A DNA stretch of 64,000 bases. It comes from Prorocentrum cordatum (taxonomy: Eukaryota > Sar > Dinophyceae > Prorocentrales > Prorocentraceae). The notes under the pieces were generated by a model. It was not told the origin of the DNA. It saw nothing but the letters and a program-made list of their open reading frames with translations, and ran no database searches. The stretch is taken from contig CAUYUJ010015760.1 of the NCBI GenBank assembly GCA_963575745.1, positions 766,147 through 830,146 on the forward strand, written 5' to 3'. The position numbers and the translations under genes were made by a program. Positions 52,001 to 63,489 of the stretch are shown piece after piece (within the stretch, counting starts at the first letter, position 1; each line of letters starts with the position of its first letter).

Positions 52001-54070
52001 CCCAGGCGCTCACTGGCACTAACGGGGGCATCTCGAACTGCAGGGCGCAGAAGGCTGCCCGTGGCCTTCGCCGGCAGCGACGAGCTTTGGCCATGTGTCC
52101 GATTCGGCGAGGGGTTCGGGTGCTACAGGATGATCGAGAGTCGCAGGGAGCACGCCAGCAACGAACCAGGACATGAAACAAAAAACAAAGGTGGAGAAGG
52201 AAGTCAGTGGAAGAGGGCGCGCAGCGACTGCGAGTTGGCACCCGGGCAGGAGGAGTGGATCGAGCGGGGTGCCGAGGAGGAACTTCGCCATGGAGGAGAC
52301 CAGTGCATCGCGAATGAACAAGTGTGCCGCGAGCAGAAGAGGAAAGACAAAGGCATCGCGCGGGGAGCTCAATCCTTGGCAGATCAAGGCAGCGAAGGCG
52401 GCTATCGAAGCTGATGAAGGACCAAAGAAAGAGCCGCGCAACCAGATGATCAGGGAGGTCATTGAGCGGTTCAAGGAGATGTCAATGGCATTGTTGGAGG
52501 GCATCAAGAAGAACGGGGGTATCTTCTCAGCCTTCAGCAAAGCAGGAGAGCACATGGTGGAGGCACTGCGACGCGCGCAAGATCGCGGCATCACGCTGAA
52601 CAAGTACACGGCCATGGACGTGACTGACGAGGGGGCGGCGAAGACAGCCAATCAGGAGCCAGAAAGGAGGAGCTGCATGAGCTCGGCGACTACATGACGG
52701 CAAGGAAGATGAGGGCGAAGCAAACCCAGCACCTCAAGGCGCTCGACTTCGTGGACGCGTGGAGCGACAATATGCAGCTGTTCAACGCGCGAATGAGGAA
52801 CGCAGGATGGGACGCAGAGAGGGGTTGCGCCTGCTCGCGCGGGCCGGCCTTCCCCAACAAGCGGCGGCGGAAAGGCCCCGGCCCCGATTCGAGGGGGGAC
52901 CAGTGGAAGTTCTGGCGCAATGTGGGCTGGGAGGAGCTTGCGACGACGCAGCAGACTCATGAAAGAGTTCATGAAAGAGTGGGTGGACAAGATGAAGAAG
53001 GACTACAGCGAGCTACTTGGAGAAGTGACCCGATATCCCGATATTGGATGCACTGCGAGGTTCCGCCCGTGCAAGCGTGGGGCATCTATGGTGGTGGAGC
53101 TCAAAGTAGGGGGCAACTGGGAAGCGTTTCTAGTCGGGAGACTGCCGTGGAATATAGACGACGCCATCAAAAGGAACCGCTGCAAGCTCTACGACGCGGC
53201 CCAGAAGATGAGCCCAGAGGAATTGTTCGAGCTGATCCCACCGTCCTGCCCGATGACGCACCAGGTCAGGGGCTGCGCGCTGATCGCAAAGTACCCAGTG
53301 GACATGTGGGAAACAGCAGGAAGGAGGTTCTTCTCGACGCGCAGCTGATGCGAGCTGGCGCCGCTGATATCGAAAACCGACGCGGGGTGCCTGCAGAGTG
53401 TCATGGAGGCAGCCATGACGGAGCTGAAGAGTGAGACGAATCTCGATCAGGAGGAGGTCGAGAGGCTCAAGAAACGCCAGGCGCTCCGCGACAGCACGAA
53501 GCCGTTGGACGGCAGGCACAGAGGTCTTCGAGAGGCACGCCGAGTCAGGTGTCGCGGCTAGCTCCAGCGGCCGCGCGCGAGAGAGCCCGCTTGCAACGCC
53601 CGGAAGAGCACGAGCGGAGATATCTCGGAGCGCGAGTTCAGGCGGGCAGGACGGGCATCGTTAGCGGGGGCATCTCGGCGTGAGGACCTTTAGGAGAGAG
53701 CTCGCGCAGGATGGCGTCTTTGAATTTGTTTTGGAGTGCCGAAAGGTGCGCTCCCGCAGGGGGCGACGAGTGGAAAACGAGACTACCACGGAGGCCATTC
53801 GAGCACATCCCTAAGGGCCTTCCCCATTCGAATCAACAGTGATACGGATTGCGGACAGACTGGGGGGAAACAAAGCCTTTTACACGCCGTGGCAATAACA
53901 GGTATGCTCGCCCCTACTTACGCGCCGAACCGAGGGGGTACATCGAGGTAAACTTGGAATGCTACTACAGAGAATTTGGGTACATAGTGCTGCGCCACAG
54001 GAATGAGTCAGACACGACATTGCACGTGTCGACCAAAGGCCAGCTCGTCCAGGAAGAGAAGCGAGCCTAA
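52000..54070 (+). pseudogene. ORF1-like conserved protein, frameshifted
   Basis: Four frames are stitched by shifts. 52173-52697: helical, charged (NQMIREVIERFKEMSMALLE, HMVEALRRAQDRGITLNKYT). 52694 on: RAKQTQHLKALDFVDAWSDN. 52920-53348: MKEFMKEWVDKMKKDYSELL, GEVTRYPDIG, ARFRPCKRGASMVVELKVGG and MSPEELFELIPPSCPMTHQV. From about 53403: helical, then FEFVLECRKVRSR and, at 53849-54070, YARPYLRAEPRGYIEVNLEC, YYREFGYIVLRH and DTTLHVSTKG. The pattern fits what I have seen as ORF1 of the FMDD-type dinoflagellate elements, but its biochemical role is unknown. It lies downstream of the ORF2 remnant, so it belongs to a second copy or a rearranged one. Confidence 0.5.
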
Positions 54071-54074
54071 AAAT

Positions 54075-55280
54075 GGAGGGGCTCTGTTAAGAGAGTGGAC
54101 GCCGCAAGTCGTGGGCAGAACGTAACTAGGCCCCCCCAGCAAAACTTGGCACGAAAGGGCCTCCTGCATCCCCTCCTCTTCCCCTTGCGTCGGTTGAGGT
54201 CGCGTCGTCGTCCTACCCCCTGCTTGGGCGCCTTGCTCGCCCAGCGCGCCCCCGTCGTCACGGGCACGCGAGAGGGCCAACACTGGCCCGTAGGGACTCG
54301 CATTCACAAGGTAGCGTTCGGAGCTCATCCCTTGAAGCTTCGGGGTGCGCCCCCTGCCGGCCCCCAGTGTCTGGGTTCGCGGCGTAATCTAATCGCACGG
54401 GATTTTGCTTGTCACGCTCACAGCTCTTTTGTAGGTGTCGACGACGCTGACCCCCTTATGCGGATGTCCTGTCTTGTTCTGTCCTCTTCGTCCTCCTCCT
54501 CCTCCTCCTCCTGTTCTTCTTCCTCCCAACCTCCTCGAGGCTTTACTTTCGTGGGACGTACCTGCTCCTCTTTGGGCCCCTGGGGGCATCCCGGGGCCTT
54601 TGGGGGTGACAGCGTTTTTCCCCATTCCCCACACCCGACTCGACCATTGCCCCATTCTTCGTTCCTTCATGCACCAGACGCACGGAAGAGTGACCCTATA
54701 GACAATAATGATTTCCGGTGCGCGGCTGGCCGATATAGCTGGAAACGATGGGACGGCACGAGAGGTGCACGTTTCGCCGCCCCCCCCAGTCCTGAAGGGC
54801 AGCGGATGTTTGTCCTGGTGATGTTCCGGGGGAAAAATCAATTTCCGGCCCTCAGAGCTGAAAAAAAAAAAAAAACTTCTCCGCCCCCCATTCATCGCCC
54901 CCCCTTTGTCATCAGAAATCTCCAGGAACAAACTTTCAATTCCATGGACTCCATGATTCGTTTGAACAAATCATAATGTGTGACTGGCTCCTGGGCGTTG
55001 TTTTTGAATAGCCTTTCCTTTCAGCAAAATTCAACAGCATCGCTCGGAGTGAAGTCCATGCTCATAGCTTCACATTCTCTTATCTCCAATTTAAGCTCAG
55101 GTGTTGCTAGACGTGCCCCTGTCTCAAAGTGCCCCCAAGATTTCCATGGAGGCCCTCAAGGCCCCTGTGGCTCCAAAACTGAGCGAGAAACTGGACGCAC
55201 ATTGGGCTAGGGACACCTCTGGCGACCCCTGGCTCTAAGCAAGAACCAGCGCCCTATCGGGCTGCTCCCCCCCCCGCCCC
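54075..55280. other. No gene seen; TCC tract at 54480-54535
   Basis: The frame 54095-54976 has no recognisable domain and contains the TCC-encoded serine run. A poly-A run (54851-54865) lies near AAAACTTCTCC. Confidence 0.4.
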
Positions 55281-55329
55281 AGCAGGACGCTGGATTCACG
55301 GATGCGGACACCACGGACGCGGAAGCCAC

Positions 55330-55450
55330 GGGCGGCGAGGACGCCGCGTCGTCGTTGTCGTTGTCTTTGTCGTCGTCGGCGTCGTCGTCGTTGTCGTCGT
55401 TGTCGTCGCGGTCGTTGCTGTCGTCGTCGTCGTCTTCATCGTCTTCTCCC
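55330..55450. repeat. (GTC/GTT)n trinucleotide tract
   Basis: GTCGTCGTTGTC-type repeats over about 110 bp. Confidence 0.9.
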
Positions 55451-55459
55451 CCTGGTTCT

Positions 55460-57000
55460 TTCGCTCCTCTCGCGCGTCTTCTGCCCCCCCCCCAACGTCG
55501 TCCTCCATCTCTTCCTCCACTTTCCCGTCCACCACTGCTGCTAATTCCACCTCCTCATCGTCGGCCTTCTTCTCGCCTCGTTTGCTGCTCCCTCCTCCTG
55601 CACCTCTTTCTCCTTCCTGTGCTCCCTCCCTCTGTCGATGGCGCCGAGGAGGGGGCCCAAATGGCAGGGGTGGTGCGAAAGGAGAGGTTAGGGGAGGGAG
55701 CAAGAGGAGGAGATGGTGGGAATGAAGAGGTGCGGGTAGGAGGAAGGGAGGGAGAAAGATGCGGATGAAGTGGAGCAGCAGCAGCAGCAGAAGCAGCAGA
55801 AGCAGCTGCGAAACCAAGAAGGAACGTCGTGGATAGGCGGGGGTGTTGGCGGATGGACATATGAGCGGAGGGTACATGGGGATGAGGGTTGAGTAGGACG
55901 AGGGGGAGGATCTCAAATAGCAGCGTTTTTGCATGTCTTTCGGCCCCCAGAGGCTCCCTGGCAAACTCTCGAGACTTGCCGGGACTTTTATACATAAGGT
56001 TCATCAGATGGATGCCCCGGAGACTTCCCGTCTTGGAGGAAGATGTTTCTGTAATCGAATTGCAGCGGTGTCGAATTGCACATATTGAAATTGATAAGTT
56101 CGGCCGCCCCCATGATTTTCTGGTATTTGGCCCCGTCGGGACCCCACAGGGTCCCAGAGTTGCACACAGGCCTTGCGGTGCGCACGGGCACTGTGGTGCG
56201 CACAGATGGTGTTGAAGTGGTCGTGGCTCGTGGCACCTAGTCGTGGCTCGTGCGCACTGGCATTGTGGTGCACACGGAAGCGCTACCATTGTGCCTCCCT
56301 TCACACTTGTCCCCATTGCTATTCATTCCGTCCTTGCCTCTATTACTCCTGTCAGCATCATGTACAACGTCCGAACCTCGCAACAAAGTTGATGTGCGCG
56401 CGGGAGCTGTGGTGGCGCCGGGACAGCACGGCGTCGTCGTCGTCGTCGCCATCGTCGTCGTCGTCGCGCGTCGCGCGTCGCTCATCGACGTCGAGCGCCT
56501 GGACGCTGCTGTGGTGCCGGAACCACATGGCGGAGGGGGGGACGTTACGGTATGCCCCCTCCCCCCATAACGCCTGTTATCGCCGCGAATAAAAAAAACG
56601 CGTTGCAGTGTTCTGACATCAGCGGGCTCGATATGTAATATGTCCACGTCTGCGCCTGCGGCGGGCTGCTTCACATTGGTTTCGAGCTTCGCAAACAGTC
56701 CACGACGCCCCCGCCCTTCACTTTTATTCAAGACGCTTCGCGTCCACCGTCCACCCATTCCGATTCTCGACGGACGAGACGCAGACGTCGCCAAGACGAG
56801 ACAATGTTCAGAAAATACCAAAAAGACTCCCCCTACACGTGTGTTTTCATCCCATGTCAGGCTGAGTTCAGATATGCCGTGTGGCTGATGGATGATGAAT
56901 TCGCCGATTGTTCGTCGGCCCTTAATCATTATCCACGGATCAGTGGCATGGACGCTGGCACTCTGAAGCCCGTGTTCTTTATCCACAGCAGGAAGGCAGA
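55460..57000. other. Mostly non-coding; short unassigned ORF at 56804-57109
   Basis: The ORF at 56804-57109 (101 codons) starts MFRKYQKDSPYTCVFIPCQA and continues EFRYAVWLMDDEF. It is more balanced in composition than its surroundings but runs into the CTTGG-type repeat at its 3' end (from 57020). I do not recognise it; a gene or element remnant is possible. The rest, including (GTC)n at 56430-56480, shows nothing. Confidence 0.3.
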
Positions 57001-57019
57001 GACGGATGGAACGTTGCCC

Positions 57020-58240
57020 GAGACCAGCCATAGACGGCCCGAAAGCGGCCCAAAAGGCGCCCACGAGAGCCAGAGAGGGCCCCGAGAAGGGCCCAAAAGG
57101 GGGCTTTGAAGAGCACGCGGCGTCTAAGTGGTGCTACTGGTCGGCCCACGCGGGAGCATTCCCGCGTTGGGCCGCAAACCCGTCCGAACGCCATCCGGTT
57201 CGGAGCCGGTTAGGGCTTCGTTTTGGGCGCCAAGTTGGGCCCAGCATCTTTTAAAATTGACCCCGGAGCGCGCCCAAAATTCAGTTTGAAGTTTCATTTT
57301 GCAAAGCACGCTCTTCAGCCTGGTTGGCAGGTGTATTCAAGAGGCTTACGCCATTCAGCCGACCCACGGAAGGGATAGTTAGCGACGTTCGCGGACACCA
57401 CCCTGATCGCTCGAGGCTGACTACATGGGCCCATCTTGGGTCCTTTGGGGCCGTCGGTGCTGGGCGGGGTCTGTTGCAGAGTGTTGACGGCGTGGCAAGG
57501 CGCGAGGGCAAGCTTGTCGGCCATTTCTCCAAACAGGCCTCCTAGGGAGTTTTTTGGAGGCAGTTTGGAGGTCTCTTGGGGACCGTTGGGGAGCCTTTTT
57601 GGATATCTTGTGGGCTCTTGGGGACCGTTTGGGTGTCTGTTTTGTGTTTCTTGAGGGCCTCTTGGAGCCTGTTGCGGGTTCTTGGGCGCCTGTTGCCTGT
57701 TGGCGGTCTGGGGGGTTTTCTTGGGGTGGGTACAATGCCCAACAGTAGTTCTTATTCATTTTGAACAGGGCTCGCTGTCCGCGCCGCCGCGGCCCGTGCC
57801 CATTTGAGACAGAAGACCGCCTGTTCAACAGCGGCCGCTGTTGGTTTGGGACATCATGTGTTAGTTGTTGAGCATTGTACGCATTTCTGTCCGTACCCAT
57901 CTCGGGCGTCCAAAGAGGACTCGCAACGTCAGTTCGAATTACCCCTCTTGAGGCCATGTTGGTGCCTTCTTGGGTCGACTTGGGCGCTTCTTGGGCCGTC
58001 TTGGGAATCTCCTGGACCGTCTTGGGACCCTCTTGCGGGCTTCTTGGGTCGTCTTTGAGCGATCTTAGGAACCTCTTGACACTCTCAGACGCCGTTCAGG
58101 CCAAAATGGCGAATATACAAATGAGAAGACCTTCCCGTTTGCTATTGGGATGGTTGTTGCCTATCGGTGCCCTGCTGGGGGGGTCCTCTTTGAGCTGTCT
58201 TGGGGCCTCTTGTAGGCCTGCTGGGCCTCCGTGCCATCTT
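57020..58240. repeat. CTTGGGCC-type degenerate repeats, block 4
   Basis: 57040-57110 has GGCCCAAAAGG words (reverse orientation). 57420-57730 and 57945-58090 have CTCTTGGGGACCGTT, CATCTTGGGTCC, GTCTTGGGAATC and CTTGGGTCG words (forward orientation). It is the same family as 5980, 18660 and 19990. Confidence 0.7.
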
Positions 58241-58307
58241 ATTCCACGGCGTGTGGAGCCCATTTTGAACCAGTTTAGATGGCATGTTGGCCATCGTGGA
58301 GGCCACG

Positions 58308-58577
58308 GACTCTAAGGTGAGCTGGGGATACAGGTGAGTTGAACGAACGTGTGCCCGCGGCCGCTTGGCTCAAAGCGGCCGGCCACCCAGATCTGACGAC
58401 ACCTCATCGCGAGGTGTACCATTTGCCATCGAGACCAAAACACCATTTGCTTGAGATGGCTCGTCGCTCCCGCGAGGATCTACTACTGGGACTGCCGTCA
58501 CTGCGGTACAACAGAGCTGGAGCAGGGCTTCGCCTCAGGCGAAGCTGCTGATTGGGCTTCCCAACCCCTTTCAAACT
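58308..58577 (+). repeat. 270-bp structured repeat, copy 1 (possible 5' LTR or SINE)
   Basis: Starts GACTCTAAGGTGAGCTGGGG and ends CCCCTTTCAAACT. It aligns over its full length with 61523-61802. Internal dyads: GCGGCCGCTTGGCTCAAAGC-GGCC, CACCTCATCGCGAGGTG and GCTTCGCCTCAGGCGAAGC. It flanks a copia-type pol on the 5' side. GGCCGCTTGGCTCAA also vaguely recalls the spliced leader. No TG...CA termini are evident, so LTR identity is unproven. Confidence 0.8.
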
Positions 58578-59690
58578 TGGTAGCGGAGTTGGCCTATGGT
58601 GGTCAGCTCTTGCTCTATTCCTCACCATCCACGGCGTTATCTGGTGGACTACTGACGTGGTGGAACATCAGGGTGCAGTGGGTTTGCGCGGAGGAACGTA
58701 TATAACTACGCAACATACCAAGGATTCTTGCAGTGATACCTATGCTTACGCAGAGGCCTCTTACTCGCGTCTTACATCCCTGCGCTACTACATTTCTGAA
58801 GTCCACCCAGCTATTCAAATGGGATTTTTCTTCATTGTACATTGAAACTTTGATAGCCAGAGAAGTTTGACTCTGCACTACGGACAGTGTTGATGTTCGT
58901 GGCCAGTCTACCTGCGGGGGGGACCTGCTATGACATGTGGCTATTTCCTGGCCAAGAAAGGGACGCTTCAGATGACAAGTGCAAGCCGACTATCGCCTAA
59001 GGTGCATCTGGCTTTAAAATACCTTATCAGACACTTCTTCCGCATCGAGAATGTAGGATCTGTTGGGTTAGCCCAGAGTATCCACAAGCTACCTCCGGTG
59101 GCCTGCGCTGACAGTTGCACGTTGGTCCATTACGACAGCGATGTGAATCCAGGATTTCATTACTATGAAGCAGAAGGCACCGCTCTTAACATTCATGATA
59201 TAACTGGATCAGCACATTCAAGAATCATTCAGTGCCTGAAGTCCACCAAACCTCAGTCGGGCTTTGACCAGGACATGACAAAGCTTGAGGAATTGTCGGA
59301 TATACCGACATTGGACGGAACCGCAAGAGAAGCCCCAGAAGCCGAACTACCACAGGAGGATGGGCGGCTTCCCACGATATATGAGGAATCGGAGGCGGAC
59401 CTCGAGGCACATATTATGGAAGTGTGGCAGAAAGAACTACGCGATGAACGGGGACTACTGGAGGCAACTCCACTAGAGGACCTTTTCACAGCACCCGCAC
59501 AAATGATTCCAGACAACAGTGCGCTGATCACCGTAGCTGAAGAACAGCGGGGACACCTGCTTGAGTGGGGGCGCCCACACGACTCCGACATCGAGGAGAC
59601 GTATCATGTCCCGCTGTGCTCCACGGTCGAAGATTGCAGTCACGGACTGGACTCAGGCGAAAACGGATAATATGTAGAACTCTGTTTTAC
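58578..59690 (+). other. Lower-GC frames upstream of copia RT, incl. ORF 58930-59670
   Basis: The ORF 58930-59670 is open for 246 codons (MTCGYFLAKKGTLQMTSASR start). Its C-terminal half is strongly acidic (EEPEAEL-type; YEESEADLEAHIMEVWQKEL), as expected of the spacer between integrase and RT in copia-type polyproteins. I see no integrase DDE motif. The preceding frame 58552-58845 (HGVIWWTTDVVEHQGAVG) is unassigned. By position this is probably the middle of the same element. Confidence 0.4.
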
Positions 59691-59697
59691 GGCAGGA

Positions 59698-59916
59698 ATG
59701 TCAAAGGTAGTCTTATCCTACCAACGGCGCAGGATATTAGAGGCCGACCGTGTCACCACCATGCGGGTATATATTGACGCCGCTGCGAAGCGAGCTGCGG
59801 TCGTCAAGGGAGACGACCTCCTCGCGAAGGCTAACGCCCAGGCGAATCCCGAAAGAGCATCGAAAGCCCAATGCACTGAACTCAATAAATGGTTTAACAA
59901 CAAGTGTCTCAAAATG

Positions 59917-59966
<50 letters not shown>

Positions 59967-61375
59967 CGTCAAACATCAGGACTTCTAGGTGCGCGCGCGC
60001 ATGGGAGTTCGCGCAGGGCGAGAAGGGCGAGATGGAACGCGCCAGCAGATGACGCCTGGCGCTTCGGGGCCCCATGGACCTCGAAGCCTTCGACGCGGAA
60101 GCCTTCTCAGGAACGGCGCGGTGGTCGAGCCAGAGGTTGCCCGTAAGCGCGGCAGCGTGCAAGAAGCAATGGATCATTGCTTCCCTCGACATCAACATGG
60201 CCCTCCTGAAAGGGTTGACCTACCAGGGACTTGCTGGGGCAACTGGTGAGAAAGAACGTGTGGCGCGCTTTACTCTGCCGCCTGGATCGACTACGGTGCT
60301 TCGAAGGATTCGAGCACTACGACGAGTCGAAGCACTGCTTGCAGTGCCTCAAGCCAGGCACTGGCACCAGGGGCGCACCTCGAGCTTCCTCACCAAAGCT
60401 CAGAAGGGCCACAATAAGCTTCGGTTTCAGACCCACGTCCTGCGACGAGGAGTTCGAGACGAGCAGCTACCTGCTCGCAGCCAAACATGTCGATGGCAGC
60501 AATGTGGCCGGCACAGAGGACACCGTTGACAAGTGCGTCAAGTGCGCGGAGGACACCTTTGGCAAGTGCAAAGTCAACAGGCACACATGCACCAATTGCG
60601 CGGCGAGATGTCCCAAGGATGAGGGCGGCAGTGTTACGTTCGACCGATGCGAATGCATCAGACAGCTCCGTCCTATACGACATCCTAAAACTTACAGGCG
60701 CCGACGCTGACGCCCGCTCATCCAAGGTGGTTGCAGACGTGTTCGTCAGCCTCAGAGGCGCATTGGCAGATGCATTAATCACCCAGGTGTGGTTGATGGT
60801 ATATGTTGTCTCTCCACAACGCGTCCAAGAACCGACCGACATACACGCGCGACGACTGAACGCGATCGCCAGGAAATTGCAGGCCTGCCCCAAGAAGATC
60901 GCCTACCAATCGATGACTCTCACGGGCGAAGTTGACCTGCACAGCGACTCAGGTTATCGACGCCTGAGTGGAGATGCCGATGGCGAAGTCACTGGTTATG
61001 GTATTCGCGGGGACAACGTGCTACGGCGTGGCGGGGCCGCTTAACTCCCACTCAGTTGAAAGACGCGCATGGGTTGGGTGACCATAGATGCGGAGTCTGT
61101 TTTTAAAGTCTTTGTCAAACAATGACTTGAAGAAGCCGATTGAGTGTTCCCCTCTGGGGCGCATCAGCTGGATACGACAGATGATGGAGCGAGGAGTCGT
61201 GCGCAGCATTCACTGGCGTGACGCCCGCGATATGACCGCGGACGGTCACACAAGGGGGGGCATCGACAGAAAAATGCTCCTACATATCATGGGAGGTACG
61301 CAATCCTACAAACGCGACTTAAAGCGCCATGCCCCTTATCGGGTTGGCCAGACATCTCGGTCTGCAGCCGCCTGA
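59698..61375 (+). pseudogene. Copia-type pol: RT and C-terminal RNase H tail, broken
   Basis: Pre-RT: RRRILEADRVTTMRVYIDAA, then ELNKWFNNKCLKM (to about 59916). A (TA)n insertion follows, and the frame resumes with KASNIRTSR and GEKGEMER. RT: KKQWIIASLDINMALLKG (about 60152-60205; motif A), TGEKERVARFTLPPGS, then a frame change to FEHYDESKHCLQCLKPGTGT (about 60310-60370), FETSSYLLAAKHVDGSNVAG (about 60450-60510; motif C reads VDG instead of VDD), then another frame to GADADARSSKVVADVFVSLR, QSMTLTGEVDLHSDSGYRR and stop at 61040. The RNase H core appears deleted: the next piece is TIDAESVF (about 61080), then RDARDMTADGHTRGGIDRKM and GTQSYKRDLKRHAPYR. Dead by frameshift, catalytic change, deletion and microsatellite insertion. 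Confidence 0.85.
59915..59962. repeat. (AT)n microsatellite inside the copia pol
   Basis: About 24 AT units between CLKMQ and KASNI of the pol frame. The length is a multiple of three codons or nearly so, since the same frame is usable on both sides. Confidence 0.95.
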
Positions 61376-61522
61376 AGAGCACTCGCATGCACAGTAAAGT
61401 GCAGGCAAGACAACTTGCGCGCGGGCCCACCGTCCTTACGGCCCCGCCTGTTTGCTGCCTTTTTTGTACATAGTAGCTGCTGTATCTGCTGTGTAGAGGC
61501 GGCGGGCTCACGCCCCCCCCCC

Positions 61523-61802
61523 GACTCTAAAGTGAGCTGGGGATGCAGGTGGGTGGAACGAGCGCGCGCCCGCGGCCGCTTGGCTCAAAGCGGCCGGCCG
61601 CCCACGTCTGACTACGCCTCGTCGCGAGGTGTGCCATTTGCCATCGAGACCAAAACACCTTTTGCTTGAGGTGGCCCGTCGCTACCGCGACGAACTCCTA
61701 CTACTGGGGCGATCGCTACTACGGTGCAACAGAGCTGGCGCTGGGCTTCGCCGAGGGCCTAAGGCGAAGCTGCCGGCTGGGCCCCCCGACCCCTTTCAAA
61801 CT
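61523..61802 (+). repeat. 280-bp structured repeat, copy 2 (possible 3' LTR or SINE)
   Basis: Starts GACTCTAAAGTGAGCTGGGG and ends CCCCTTTCAAACT. Same order of dyads as copy 1 (GCGGCCGCTTGGCTCAAAGC-GGCC; GCTTCGCCGAGGGCCTAAGG-CGAAGC). It lies about 150 bp after the pol end, in the same orientation as copy 1. Confidence 0.8.
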
Positions 61803-61809
61803 CACGGAG

Positions 61810-62840
61810 TGTAACTTTCCAATTGCGAGAGCTCCAGGGGTGCGTTGAGGATCTCGTCCACCCACCCACCTCCTCGCCCAGACGCGTTTTCAAACTCTCG
61901 GGGAGAGGGCGAGGGGGATAGGGGGCTGTCAAATATCTAACACGGCTTTTCACCCATGGAAGGCGGGGGCCGGCAAACTCGCAATTGCGGAGTCCATGCG
62001 AAGATCAGATCTCGATCGCCCGAGCAGGGGGGCGGCGCAGGGCCCCGTCTGGCGCGCTTCGCGAGCCGCGAGAAAGGGGGCCGAGCGCAGGCCCAATATG
62101 TCCGCGAGGACATCTTGCAGCTTGTTCCATGGGTTACTGACTCGTGTTCTCAGTGATTGGCTGGCGCTGCTGGGAGTTCGCTCAGTTCCCGCCCGTGCCC
62201 GCCCCGTGTGCAGGCTGGCGCCTCTGGGCTCTCGCCGTATTTTTCCGGCGCGTCCGCTTGCTCCAGATATCCCAGTCAACCGTCCCAGGCAGTCCCGCTT
62301 GCGACACTCCCCTTTTCATCGTCTCTGTCAGACAACACCATGCGGCACACGCGCCACACGTGCGTTCTGAAAGCATCCCTCGTTAAAAGAGCAGTGCCAC
62401 GTTGGCCGCGCGCGCCCCCGCGCTCGCAGATTAAAAGTGTAAACCAGAATGGCTTCCGAACCTTTCCAAGGTCGAGCTCTTCCAACGTGCGTGGACAACG
62501 GTTGCCCCTTCGTGTCTCTGAATTGAGAACGCAGGGTTTCTGCGCGCGCACTTCTGCATGCATGTGAAGGCCATGGATGTTCTCCACTCGGCGAACTGAG
62601 GCCTTGTGGGCCACGCGCGCGCGCATGTCGAAACCATTCAACAACCATCGAGCACCCGACAAGTTTGTCAGTTGAGACCATGCGGACCACACATGGCCAT
62701 CCATGCGCGCATGTCGAATTGAACAACTACATGCGTGGTTTCCCGAAACATGTCAACGTAGAGCTCTCCAGCATCACACGACACACCGTTGGCCCTCCAG
62801 TTCGAATACATTCCGGCTTCCAGCGCGCCCCCAGCTCTTC
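61810..62840. other. No gene seen; GCGCGCATGTCGAA words
   Basis: GCGCGCATGTCGAAAC/AATTGAACAAC recurs at about 62620 and 62705 and again at 63725, linking this stretch to the tandem repeat at 63480. No supported frame. Confidence 0.4.
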
Positions 62841-63120
62841 ATCATCCTCAATCATCACCACCAGCGTGTCTCATCCGCATCAGCATGGTCATTATCATCA
62901 TAAACACCGTTTAACGCCAGCATCATCTTCACTATCTTCATCGTGATCTTCATCGCCATCGTCATTATCAGAATCGTTGTGGTCGCCACCTTTGTCGTAA
63001 TCAATCGTCATCGTCGTTATCGCCGCCATCGTCATCATCGCCACCACCATTACCATGATCATCATCATCGTCGTCGTCGCCGATGTCGTCGTCACCATCA
63101 TCATTCGTCCGCTCGGGCCA
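62840..63120. repeat. (CAT/CGT)n trinucleotide tract
   Basis: Imperfect CATCATCGTCGTTATC-type repeats over about 280 bp. Confidence 0.9.
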
Positions 63121-63489
63121 TGGATCTGTATGAGAAGGTTCCTTGCGTCATGGCAACATGTAGGTTTATCAACCAGTTGTTGGTGTCAGGGTGGGTTGTT
63201 TATTCAAGCGTTGGTGTTGATGTCGGTGGCGTCCTCAAACTCTGCAGGAATCGCTAAATATATTCTCCTTTCTAAAAGAGTAATCGATTCTACCCCCGTC
63301 CCCCCCCCCCGGACTTATCGGTTCCCCCTGGGATACTACGATTCCATATACATTCTGCACAGTCGTCCATCCTAAACATGAAACCATCCCATCCCAGCCA
63401 AAGTGGGTTCCCCCCCTGAGGTTCCCTTGTAAAAAACACTATGCGGTGACAGTTTGTGCTCTAACATTTGACTTGTTCGCTAATCCCTG

